From assembly GCF_000234665.1 (NCBI RefSeq), contig NC_018331.1, forward strand, positions 372,001 through 436,000: 64,000 nt of DNA, given 5' to 3'. Shown here in pieces: positions 32,202 to 42,334 of the stretch; the stretch's first letter is position 1, and each line of letters opens with the position of its first letter. The translations under genes were made by a program, and so were the position numbers. Source of the DNA: Leishmania mexicana MHOM/GT/2001/U1103 (Eukaryota; Euglenozoa; Kinetoplastea; Trypanosomatida; Trypanosomatidae). The notes under the pieces were generated by a model that worked only from the letters and a program-made list of their open reading frames with translations, did no database searches and was not told the DNA's origin.

Positions 32202-35200
32202 CTAGCAGCACATGCAGCACGACTTCTTGCTCTCTATGCGCTGCCGGTGCGCCTCCTCGTGCTCAAGCTCCGCCTTCTCGCTGATGCGCATGAACACCTG
32301 CTCAATCGACGTCTGTGACACGCTGTAGTCGCGCATCTGCAGCTTCTCCTTCTGCTGCTCCAGCGCAGTGAACACGCTCGACAGGCGCACAGTGTTCGGC
32401 AGCTGGTATGTGAAGCGCCCCGCGCGCACCTCCGTCAGCTTGCTCGACGGGAACTCCCTCTCGAAGAACAGCTCCACGCCAGCCATCACCTCCGGCGACT
32501 CGTCCGCCACGCGCACCGCCACCTCGAACCCCGTCCCGTACTTCTGCTTCAAGTGCGTCTTGTCGCCGATGCACCGCAGCGTCCCGTCCACCATGATCGC
32601 AACGCGGTGCGCAAGCGCCTCCACCTCCTCCAGGTGGTGCGTCGTCAGCACAACGGAGCAGTTGTCCGCCACCGTCTCGATCGCGTTCCACAGCCCGCGC
32701 CGCGCTACGGGGTCCATGCCGGCCGACGGCTCGTCGAAGAACACAACGCGCGGCCCGCCAATCAGCGACACAGCAACAGACAGCTTGCGCCGGTTGCCGC
32801 CGCTCAGCTCGTGCGACTTCGTGCGCCGGTACTCCGTCAGTCCGCACAGCTTCATCAGCCCACGCACAACGCGGTCGCACGCGCGCGACGAGATCCCGCG
32901 CACGCCGGCGTACAGGTACAGGTGCTCCTCCACCGTCAGCAGGTCCAGGCACGCGTCGAACTGCGGGCAGTACCCGATGCACCGCAGCGCCTCGCTGCTC
33001 TCCGTCACAATGTCGTTCCCGCACACGTAGGCTCGCCCGCTCGTCGGGTAGAACTCCTGGCATAGGATCGAGATCGCCGTCGTCTTGCCCGCGCCGTTCG
33101 TCCCCAGGAACCCAAACACCTCCCCGGGCCTCACGCCCAGCGTGATGTTCCGCACCGCAACCTTCCCGTTCGCGTACTCCTTCCGTAGGTTCAGCACCCG
33201 CACAAGGTCGCCCTCGCGCTCGCCACCCTCCAGCACAGCGCGCCGCTCCACCGCGACGTCCTCGTCCTCCTCCTCGATCACCTCCGCAGCACCGTCCGGG
33301 TTGTGGAACAGTCGCTGGCTGCGCTGCCGCCGCCCGGGGTGGTCAATGAGCAGCGTGATGAACAGGAACACCGGGATCTCGATCGCCATATACACGCACA
33401 CCCACCCCACAACGTCCATGTCCCACGTGCTGGTGTCCACGCCGAACGCGCGGGTCACCTTGAGCAACGCGAGGTTATTGATTGCCTCGCCAACGCAGTA
33501 ACTAGGTACAATGCGAAAGATAAAGCGGAGCACTTTGGCCAAATTCCTCGTCGACTCTTTCAACATTAGCGCAGACACCGCCAGTACAAGCAGAAACCCC
33601 ACAATGAAGTTGACAAGCATGACGACATTCTGCGCAGTGGAATGATTGTCGAAGGCGAAGCTGAGCGCGTATGCCATGAGGATGCCCGACACGCCGTAAA
33701 GCAGAAGCACCACAAACGTTGCACCGATGTTGTTCAGCGCAACGTACTCGTCACGGCCGAAAACGAGGAAGACAACGATGACGAGGCACATCGTGATGAT
33801 GTACGAGCAAAGGTCGAACAAGAAATTGGATAGCCAATAGATGTAGAAGCTCAGGCCAGAGACGTTCTGCAGGTGCCGCGCTTTGCACTCGCGCTCCCTC
33901 ACAATCCAGCCCACAAAGGTCGAAGGAATAAAGGTGAACGGGATCATGATGATCACGGCAATCATCATCGCGTACAGAGATGACTCCACCGCCTGCTGCT
34001 GCGATGTTTTGGGGAGAGGTGCCACAGCAGTGGTAACACTCGTGTTATATCGGCCAGTTGCCACACGAAGGTGGGCGGCAAAGACATTCGCTGTCTCGAT
34101 GGCGACCTCGTGCAAAGCCGACGTGTTGTAGAAGACACTGTGGTACGTCTCCCCGCTGCCCGCAGCCGCGCACGAGACGCCGCCGTAGCGCTCCCTCGCG
34201 TGTGTCTGGTACGTCCTGTTCAGCTTCTTCGAGAACGCAGAGGCATCCGGCGTGTCCGTCCAGATGTCCATGTGCACCGTCGTCGAGAACGGCGTCGTCA
34301 CGTCCAGCACGCCCTCGCAGTTGGCAAGCGGGATGTCCACCGTCGTCCCGTACACGTCGCTGCTCAGCAGGATCGTCGGCGTGCTGAACAGCTTCACCAG
34401 CGTCAGCAGCATCGCAAGCAGCACGCACGCGACGGGGCACACGATCTGAAAGAACTGCGTGCGCCGGTCGCGCAGCGCGTTCCACAGCCGCTTCGCCATC
34501 ATCGCGCGGAACTGCAGCCGCCGCCGCGCCCACCGCCCCTTCTCCATCTCCACGTTCCACACAGCCTCCGTCGCATCCGCCTTCTCCTCCGCCGCAAGCG
34601 CATCCGCGTCGCGCTCCGCATCCGGGCCCTCCGCGATCTTGATGAACACCTCCTCTAGCGTCGTCGCCGACAGCGAGTACGCGTTGATCCCAAGGCCGGG
34701 GATGCCCTCCTCCACAGCGCACAGCAGGTCGGGGAAACNNNNNNNNNNNNNNNNNNNNNNNNNNNNNNNNNNNNNNNNNNNNNNNNNNNNNNNNNNNNNN
34801 NNNNNNNNNNNNNNNNNNNNNNNNNNNNNNNNNNNNNNCGCCGGACAGCGCAATGTGGGACCACGAGAAGAGCAAGAACATGAAGAAGATGTACCAGGGG
34901 CTGCTTTCCGGCAAGTACGTCAAGCGCAGGAGAATCGTGATGATAGCCGACACCACAGTGTACCACACACCATACACCACGAGCCACGCAAGGTACATGG
35001 TCCACTCAGAGAGACCCATGATGAGCATGGCCTCGCGAATGCGCAGCTCCTTCTCCACCACGATCCGCTTCGTCAGCTGCGACACGGGGTACAGGAACCC
35101 AAGCACCAGAATCAGCGGCGCCAGGGAGGCACCAGTCAGCAAGAAGGAGCTGGTATGGTATGCCTTCGTGGGCATGGCGGTGTACGTCAGCGGCTTCGTC

Positions 35201-36627
35201 GTCGGCTTGCCGAGCACACTCGCGGTGTAGTGATGGTACACGAGCGTCTGCAGCGTCGTGTAGCCCGAGAAGATGTACGGCGAGTTGGTCGACGTGTCGA
35301 GCCCGCCAAGGTACCCGCTCAGAACGCTCTTCGACGTCGCTGGCAGGGCCGATGAGTTGACCATGATCCTCACGTTGAACGTGTCGGCTGTGTAGCTGTC
35401 CAGCTCCACAACGCCCCACGTCGGCGGGTCGTCGTGCGTCAACGACAGTATGTGCGACGCAGCCTCCGCTGCCGTCGCAAATGTGCCGCCGTACGCGTTG
35501 TCGAACAGCTTGGACTGGGTCCGCATGTACGACACCAACGACTCCACCTCCGGCGTGCGCGGCGCAAAGTACAGCAGACCGCCGTACGAGAACGGCGTTG
35601 ATGCTCGAATCGACTGATCCATCGCCACCCACTGACACGCGATGAGTGTGTCCAGGGGGAGCATTGGCGATGTCGTGAGTGGCAGAGCGCCGAGGAGCTG
35701 GGCTACCACGTTTTTCAGAGGCGGATCGTAGCAAAAGCCGCTCGGGATGCCGCGGCCGTGGGGGCAGTAATACCTTTTTCCCGCCACACATGGCGTTAAG
35801 CCGGCGATGCCGCTCGCCAAGGACGCGTTGTAGCACAGGGAGCTGCTGATGTTGGCGGCAGCTTGAAGCACTGCCAATGGCCCCAGACTGTTGTAGTAGT
35901 TGGAGTCTTCGGCAGACGTGGTGCCATAGAGGACCCACAGCCAGATGGAGCCACCGAGAAAGAAAATCGGAATCAAGAACTCGCACAGCGTCGAGCACCA
36001 CACTCGTTTCATCAGGATCAACACGCGCAGGATAGTGTGCCCGAGTTGCTGGCAGAATCCATTGCGGCGGCCGTAGGCCGACAAGCTCTCATTAGAGTAA
36101 ACGTTGGATATAGAAGACTGTCGGCGAGGGTATAAGCTGTAGTCATACGAGCCGTAATCGCTGGTGCAGTAGCTGCGGGTGCCCGTCGAGGCTCTCGCAT
36201 ACGATACGTGAGGCCGCTCCTCTCTCGTATACTCACTGGACGACCTGCGGTTTATGCGTGGCTGCCGCCGCTGTTTGAGCGAGATGCGAGAGCTGCGGCT
36301 CTCTCTGTCAAGCATTATGAAGTCCATATCAATGCTGTCGGCATCGTCTACCGCATCACTGGGAACCCCTGCGGCCAGCGTGCGCTGTGGTTGGATTTGA
36401 GCGCACTGACCTGCTGCGAGGTACGCCGGCACTGCGTATGGAAGTCTGGGCGCTGTGGACAGGTCCTCGTCACGCAAGACAAAAGTTGAGACATCGTGAA
36501 ACATGTCATCCAAATCGACCAGCGGGGACGCCGGCCGATGCACCGGCGAAGGCGGAAAAAGAGGCAAGTACACGTTGTGCGCATTGGCATGCGACGACGG
36601 AGCCAGTGGGTTCGTAGGTGCACGCAT
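32202..36627 (-). CDS. ABCA-type full-size ABC transporter, copy 2, interrupted by an assembly gap
   Basis: Same architecture as copy 1 and almost identical to it from the first extracellular loop (about 35849) down to the stop, apart from the gap. The N-terminal ~230 residues are different: a Ser/Arg/Tyr-rich tail before FCQQLGHTILRVLILMKR. NBD2 is complete, with GTNGAGKTT, LSGGNRRKLS and VVFFDEPSAGMD. NBD1 and part of TMD1 are missing because 100 N replace them at 34739-34838; aligned with copy 1, about 1.3 kb (23894-25209 there) should lie here. The frame changes across the N placeholder and the bases touching it look wrong, so this is an assembly defect, not evidence of a pseudogene. The protein ends six residues earlier than copy 1, at CCMCC. 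The start at 36627 is supported by a pyrimidine tract and AG just upstream. The ABCA role is lipid transport; the substrate is unknown. Confidence 0.9.
34739..34838. other. Assembly gap (100 N placeholder) inside ABCA copy 2
   Basis: Exactly 100 N. Flanking sequences match copy 1 at about 23893 and 25210, so the true missing length should be near 1.3 kb. The base run before the gap (GGGGAAAC versus GGGGAAC) and after it (CAATGTGGG versus CAATGGTGG) differ from copy 1 in ways typical of contig-edge errors. Confidence 0.95.
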
Positions 36628-36635
36628 CGTGCTCT

Positions 36636-36675
36636 CTATGGACAGCGGAGAGTCGAGGCGGAAGAACAGGAAACG
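36636..36675 (-). promoter_or_regulatory. Predicted trans-splice acceptor of ABCA copy 2
   Basis: On the minus strand a pyrimidine-rich tract (about 36641-36675) is followed by CATAGAGAGCACG and the ATG at 36627; the first AG is at 36636-36637. This supports the chosen start and a 5' UTR of about 10 nt. Confidence 0.45.
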
Positions 36676-38877
36676 TCCAGCTCAGGCGATAGGAAGGTAA
36701 AGGCAATCTGGCACACAAACCTGTGCACTCGGCGAGGGGAGGGCGCAGAGAGCAACGAGGGGCGGGGCGGGGGGGGGAGTAGCTCCGGGGAAGTGTAAGG
36801 GCTCGATGTCTACGCAATGCACACCGCACAACGGTGACAGGCAAAGCAAAAAAAGGAAAAAAGGGGTAACACCGTCGAGCGAGTCTGCACAGAGAAAGCA
36901 GAGAGAAGTGGGTGGGGGGAAGAGAAGGGAAGGGGGAGCGGGTGCCCAGACGTGTAGGCCTGCGCCTGAACGCACGCGCACTTCGGGCGTACCTGCAAAG
37001 GCAGTAAAAGGTGCTTGAGTGGGCAAATGAAAAAGAGCGCAGCACAAGCTCGAAAAAAAAAATGTTCCACGGTGCCAGCGTGTCTTGTAGCAGCAGTGAT
37101 ATTGCTCTTCCTTTATCCCAGACACCGTGCGCGAGGAAGCGAATCGGTTTGACACGCTACCCTCCGCGTATTGTCACGTCGTCGACTGCACACACACACA
37201 AGCAAATAGTCACCGCCCCGAGCAAGACCAGTAAACACGAGAGCACACAGGAGGAGACAAAGGGTGAGAGAGGACACACGCACCTACGCTGACACGCGAA
37301 TCTCCCACTAAAGAAATATTCCAGAATTAAACAAAAGGGGAGGAGAATGTGGTGGGGGTGGGGGGTGGCAACAATACGAAGAAGCGTAGAAGAAACGCCG
37401 ACGATCACAAGCAAGGAAAGAGAAGCGCAAAGGCATAAGAGACGGTGGCGGGTTGAGCACGCACGCAGGCCGTAAGGCAGTACAAAATCAAGTGAGCTAA
37501 AGAGGAAGCAAGAAAGCATGTACACAAAAGGCGGTGGTAGCCGGTTACACTAGGGCGCTCAGGATAGACGACGATCAAGGCAAGACCAACAACAACAAAG
37601 AGGAAACAGAAAAGATGATGGCACAACCCCCTCCCACACACACACACAACCATACACTCGTAGACACGATTGTGACGGTGAGGGGGAAAGAGGCAGGGGC
37701 GAAGAGGGCGCAAAGCAGATCGCTGTACACATAGAGACTTACGTTGAATGCATAAATGCAGATAACACATGCACACACTGATACGCTTCAATGTGAGAGA
37801 ATAGGTGGGGAGAAAAGGGGGAGAGCGAGCACCGTTGCAGGATGAGGAGCTTGGGCGGATACAGAGAATACAAACACACACACAGACACACAGACAGAAA
37901 CGAAACGGCGGAGACAGCAAGAGCCACGCGAGCTCAACCCCACGTGAAGGAAGACGAGCAGAAAAAGATTATATATATATATATAAGGGATGAACCAAAC
38001 GGAGAGACGCTCGAGGCAGAGAGATAGACAGTGGAGGGTGTTTGTTCACGGATGAGCAGTGCCGGTCCCTTCGCCTTCTTCGCTGCTTCTTTTTTTCCGT
38101 GCCTTCAGGGCACGCGGCAACACACAATGATCTTCACGCGTGCAACGCCTGTGCCTCGTCACTGTCCTCGTTCTCTCTCCGCGCTCGCGTGTTTGGTGAA
38201 GGATGGTGGAGGGAGTGGGATGGGGTGCCTTTGCGTCCTATAAAGTGCCGGCAGTGGGGAAGTGGACGTCGATGTGACCGTGTGCGAGACTAGTAGCGCA
38301 CGTTCAGTTGTATGCACCTTTCGTTGATAACGGGGGGGGGGCGTTTCGGTTAGGCGAGGAAGCTCGTCGAATTCGTCGCAGCAGCGGAGTCTGTAGGGGT
38401 AATGGACGCGAGGATACGGCATACAAACGGCCAAGTCAGTGAAGCGACAATTTGTGTTGAGAGGGGGTGCGCCGAGGGCGACTTGGGTGATTTGTGATCC
38501 GCTACACGCCTGCCTTTTTTTTCTGCATGTGAAGTGGAGAACGGCAGTGCGTTGAGTACACATTATGCGCAGGTGAGGGCGTGCACAGTGTTCAAAGAGT
38601 TCGAACGAGTGGAGGGGAGATGAGCAGCACGAGTACTGGCAAAAAAACGGGGCAGACACATACGGCAAGCAAGACACAGAGTGCTGACAGGGCTGGTAGG
38701 CGGAGAGGGGAGGGGCAATGAAGAAGAGCCCCTTGTCGTTTCGGGACATCCCCGGCATCTGTGTCTTTTTCGACCCCGGCAACACGCAGCGCATCGGCCG
38801 TTGAACTAGAGCTCAGGTACATCTTTCTTCTTTTCTCAATTCGCACACATATCCCACCGGATGACAGAGATGGCAGC

Positions 38878-39345
38878 ACGCCTCAGTGCGTGGTGTCGCC
38901 GGGCCCAGCACCAACGACGTAGGGGAGGTCAGAGCGATGTATCGCTGCTGATGTCGCTGGTGAGGTGGACGGCGTGGCGTCGGAGCGGCCTGCGACGGCG
39001 GACACCATTGTGCCGTCCACATGATGGGGACAGAGTGCCAGCGTGACTCGAACACATCTCACCCACCCCCTCCCCGGCCCCTCACTCTGCCCACTGGTGC
39101 AGGGGGCCTGCGACACTCTCGAGGAGGGTGCGGCACGTGGGGACCGGCGCAATGGGTGTGTCTGTGTCGAGCTTTGGACGGAGGCCGCACCGAGATGACT
39201 GGGTCGGCGCAATGCTGTACCGCGTGTGCCCAGGGCTGCTGCGCGCCAGGCCATGTGCGCCTGTGCGACGGGGCCCGGCTGGGGTGGAGTGGCGTGCAGC
39301 TCGTGTTTCAGGGCAGAGCAATGGGCACACGCTGAAATGAGAACT
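38878..39345 (-). mobile_element. SIDER-like degenerate retroposon, copy C (inverted)
   Basis: Reverse-complemented, this ~465-bp segment matches the core of copies A, B and D, from GTGCCCATTGCTCTGCCCTG to GGCGACACCACGCACTGAGG. It lacks the ~126-bp internal segment, as copy A does, and lacks the first 80 bases shared by A and B. No A-rich tail remains. It is the only copy in the sense orientation of the transcription unit, in the presumed 3' UTR of the TFIIIC-like gene. Confidence 0.65.
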
Positions 39346-39579
39346 CTACACGCGCAAAAGGGGGGCATCGTCGCCCTGGCACCCGTGAGCATCGGAATCG
39401 TCTGCAACACTCTCGGTACGGCACTATTTTTCGTTTTCTTGCTTTCGTTGGGCTTGCCTCGATGTTGTGTTAGCGCGGAGACCCGCTTGAGGGCATCTCG
39501 ACGCACCAGCATCCATCTCCACATTGCCCCCTCTCTCTTCACCGATACCGAAGCAGCTCTGCGAGGCTCGCATGTCGTC

Positions 39580-40422
39580 CTAGCGCACACGATGCATGAC
39601 GAGGACGGCTGAGGGTACGTCGACGCGATCGTAGGTCCAGCCCTTCTGCTGCTCCGCCCGCTGGCGGCGCTCCTCGTCGGCGGTGACGCCGGCAAGCGTG
39701 TGCGTCAGCAAACTCGCGATCGGCGGCGCAGACGTCGCCGTTGCCTGAGATGAAGACGCAGGAAACGACTCAACGGTGGTACGCGCCAGTTCGGGAGACG
39801 CTGCCGCGTCGCTCACAATTGAGGAGGAGTTCAAAGGAGGCGCTGCTGGTGGCACAGGGATACCTGCCGTCTTGGCACTGACGTGGACAACGGCACGATT
39901 CGTGACGGATACGCCTTCGCCAGCCACCTCAGTCCACTGCCCCTCGAAAAGCGTTTCATGTGGGGTGCCGCCGTTCAGTAAGAGCCGCGGAGTATCTGTC
40001 TCTAGCGTCCCTGGTATAAAGACCGCGGCTTCCGGGGCGAAGGCGGCCTCGGCAGTATCGTGCGTCGAGGTGACCGGAGGCGCGCCACTACGGAAAGCGG
40101 TGTCTGATAATGCGGTTGCAAGACTTGCCGAAGCCTTGGCAGCATCGTCGGATGTGGCGGGCTGCGGGTCTCGAGCGCGCTCGCACACGCGTACGTGTCG
40201 GAAGAAGTCAAAGCAGGGAAAACGCACAAGCACCGTATGGGTCTCTTCCACCTCGCAGGTTTCCTCAATGACGGACGCGTGAAGCGGCAGTCCGACATCG
40301 GCACCCTTGACCAGCCGGCGCGGCTTGTGCGCTTTACTCTTCGCAGTGCTGAGGCGGTCACTGGGCCCGAGGCGGCTACTTCCTACCTCTGCCTCCGTGT
40401 CCTCCTCTCGCCCACCCTTCAT
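39580..40422 (-). CDS. Probable TFIIIC tau55/GTF3C6-like protein
   Basis: A 280-residue protein that I cannot name with certainty. Three separated parts resemble the small beta-barrel domain of TFIIIC subunit 6 (GTF3C6 in human, the Tfc7 C-terminal domain in yeast): a first strand, VEETHTVLVRFPCFDFF (58-74); then FIPGTLETDTPRLLLNGG (135-152) and TLFEGQWTEVAGEGVSV (157-173), matching the family pattern of a hydrophobic strand, Thr-x-x-Pro, leucine-rich strand, then an F-x-G-aromatic-x-x-x-x-G turn; and a last strand near residues 270-280. The linkers (75-130, 180-255) are Ala/Ser/Pro-rich and probably disordered. If correct it would pair with a tau95-like subunit in RNA polymerase III initiation on tRNA and 5S genes. 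This is pattern recognition by eye, without a profile search. A pyrimidine tract with AG 18 bases upstream supports the start. Confidence 0.8.
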   Translation of the reverse strand: MKGGREEDTEAEVGSSRLGPSDRLSTAKSKAHKPRRLVKGADVGLPLHASVIEETCEVEETHTVLVRFPCFDFFRHVRVCERARDPQPATSDDAAKASASLATALSDTAFRSGAPPVTSTHDTAEAAFAPEAAVFIPGTLETDTPRLLLNGGTPHETLFEGQWTEVAGEGVSVTNRAVVHVSAKTAGIPVPPAAPPLNSSSIVSDAAASPELARTTVESFPASSSQATATSAPPIASLLTHTLAGVTADEERRQRAEQQKGWTYDRVDVPSAVLVMHRVR

Positions 40423-41194
40423 TGAATGCGCGCAAGGTGCTCAGCAGAAGAAAAGCTGGGAGAGTAGGAAATGTGTGGGCGTGCCGGGGGCTCTGCAGGT
40501 GTGCGAGGGAGGGGGTGGCGTGTGCCACGCAACGTGTGCGCACTGTCCGCGGGAAGGTGAGAAAGAGGCGGCGGAAAAACAAAGAGGAAGCCGTCGCCGC
40601 CCGCCCTCCCTCAACCGCTGTATCTTGTAGAGAAGCTGTTGTGGCACACAGGGCAATCAGGCCTGCGTGGCGATGCGACCCTGGAAGTGAGGCGGTGGTT
40701 CTTCCTCCCACAAGTGAGCAAAGAAGGCAGTAGGTAGACAGAGCGTCAGCGAGCCATCGATGCATGCAGTGGGGCGGTCCGCAGACGCACTCTCGCGACT
40801 CATAGGCATGTGACGAAGTAAGAGTCTGCCGTGCATCCTCTGCGTCTATCTGCAGGTGCGGGTGCGCTTCTCGTTGGACACCGTTCATTCCCTTTCGCAG
40901 TTTGCTTGATCGTAAGCGTGAGTCCTGCATCACTCTCCTCAGAGAGTAACCCTGGTCGTCATGCATACATCGAATGGGTTGTGCGCACCATGTCCGATGA
41001 GCACGTGTTGCTCACCCCTCTCCCTCGCTTGACCGCTGTCCGCTCCTGCTGATTGGGCTGACGGAGTTGTCTTCTCTTTTCCTTATTCGTGCTTTCGATG
41101 CGTTTACTTCAGTGAGGAAGAGGTGAGCAAAGGCGCGACATACACACACGTGTACAAGACTGCCCTCATCTTGATCGTCATGAAGTCCTCGAGG
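40423..41194. other. Intergenic region downstream of the TatD gene
   Basis: About 770 bases without a recognisable gene or repeat. It holds the splice signal of the TFIIIC-like gene at its low end; the rest is presumed 3' UTR of the TatD gene. Confidence 0.55.
40440..40465 (-). promoter_or_regulatory. Predicted trans-splice acceptor of the TFIIIC-like gene
   Basis: On the minus strand a CTCTCCCAGCTTTTCTTCTGCT-like pyrimidine tract is followed by AG at 40440-40441, about 18 bases before the ATG at 40422. Confidence 0.4.
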
Positions 41195-42334
41195 TCACAG
41201 GTGGAAAAGACGCTGGCAGTTCTCATACACGGCAGCGACCAGAGTCGCCTCATCCATCCTTGACAACGGATCCTCAGGTGAAGTGACGGACGCCTTCGCG
41301 CAGCCGAGATACTCCTCCATGACCTGGACGAGATGGCAAGGCTCGTTGCGCCGCTCCAGACAGGCCCCCATCTCGAACGGTTTCTTGCGCTTGATCGTCT
41401 TGAAGACGGTGCGCACAAACTGCGCGCCGTAGTCCGTCGACCGCACGTCGCACCACGGGGCGTCCGTCTCGAGCATCAGACGATCCAGCGGAATCAGAGT
41501 AACCTGCGCGGCCAGGGAGGCCTCTCGGAAAGCGCTGCAGTTCACGCTCAAGTACAGCCCCATCGACAACAGTGCCTCCTGCTCTTCCAGTGTACCATTA
41601 AAGCTGTGCACGACGCCCCGCAACTGCGCATCGGGCGACGGTGAGGAGGCGCTTGCATGATCAGTCACTGGCTCCGTCGAAGCTACATCAGAGACGATGC
41701 GTGCCCATGTGTCTTGTAGGTGGGACACAAACGTCATGCCGCACTCGCGTGAGTGGAAGAGGAAGGGCAGCTGCAGCGGGGCAAAAGCAGCGAGCTGGCG
41801 TGCAAAGTACTTCTCTTGTACCTCACGGGGGCAGCAGGCGGCCTCGGCGTAGTCGATGCCGATCTCGCCCATCGCCACAACCACGTCTCGATTCCTAGTC
41901 GCGAGGTCCACCAAGTAATCTAGGCGTTCCTGTGCCCACGCCTCCTCCTGCTTCGCCGCTATCGCGGCGGCTGGCCTCTCGTGATGTGGCATTACCATCG
42001 ACACGGCACTTTCGGCGACCCGTTGAACCTCGTCGCGGTCCAGAGGCCGGAGAAACTCGCCACAGTGCGCCGGGTGCACCCCAACAGTGCACAGCAGCCG
42101 CCGATCGGGGTATCGCCGACAGAGCGCGATGGCCTTGACGCTCTGGGCGAGGCTGGTGCCGGTGATTATGATCTGCTGCACATTGCGCTCCTGCGCGCGG
42201 GCCAAAACATGATCAAAGTCATCGTCGTGAAGGCGGTTTCCCTTCCAGTCCACCCCGCGAAAAACACAATCGGTCAGGTTCGCGGCCACATCCACAAGGT
42301 ACGGCGGAGTGCGTACCGGAACCGCCGCCGGCAT
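41195..42334 (-). CDS. TatD-family deoxyribonuclease (TATDN1 type)
   Basis: A metal-dependent hydrolase of 379 residues from the start chosen here. An in-frame Met 110 codons upstream (42664) is rejected because the added sequence is low-complexity and the family begins with the strand YLVDVAANLTD, found at residues 8-18 of the shorter form. As in eukaryotic TATDN1, this first motif lacks the HxH of bacterial TatD. Other motifs are present: VGVHPAHCGEF (about 84), MGEIGIDY with the metal-bridging Glu (about 156), LFHSRECG (His metal ligand), VHSFNGTLEEQ (His ligand) and LMLETDAPW (Asp about 290). A Ser/Pro-rich insert precedes the HSFNG motif. The expected role is 3'-5' DNA exonuclease or endonuclease activity in DNA turnover or repair; trypanosomatid TatD has been linked to apoptosis-like DNA degradation. 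Catalytic residues look intact. Confidence 0.9.
   Translation of the reverse strand: MPAAVPVRTPPYLVDVAANLTDCVFRGVDWKGNRLHDDDFDHVLARAQERNVQQIIITGTSLAQSVKAIALCRRYPDRRLLCTVGVHPAHCGEFLRPLDRDEVQRVAESAVSMVMPHHERPAAAIAAKQEEAWAQERLDYLVDLATRNRDVVVAMGEIGIDYAEAACCPREVQEKYFARQLAAFAPLQLPFLFHSRECGMTFVSHLQDTWARIVSDVASTEPVTDHASASSPSPDAQLRGVVHSFNGTLEEQEALLSMGLYLSVNCSAFREASLAAQVTLIPLDRLMLETDAPWCDVRSTDYGAQFVRTVFKTIKRKKPFEMGACLERRNEPCHLVQVMEEYLGCAKASVTSPEDPLSRMDEATLVAAVYENCQRLFHL

Larger units (their letters stand above)
36628..39579. other. 2.95 kb intergenic region between the TFIIIC-like gene and ABCA copy 2
   Basis: No supportable gene. Contains the inverted SIDER-like copy C (38878-39345), an (AT)n tract at 37969-37985 and several CA tracts. 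It provides the splice signal of ABCA copy 2 at its low end and presumably the 3' UTR of the TFIIIC-like gene at its high end. Confidence 0.6.

Noticed and set aside
34045..34738. Apparent fusion of the ABCA copy 2 N-terminal half to an Arg/Gly-rich tail
   Set aside because: Artefact of reading through the 100-N placeholder into the wrong frame.
38159..38794. 211-codon minus-strand frame
   Set aside because: Composition unlike neighbours (many Cys, His, Pro, Arg), no domain, within a purine/pyrimidine-biased spacer.
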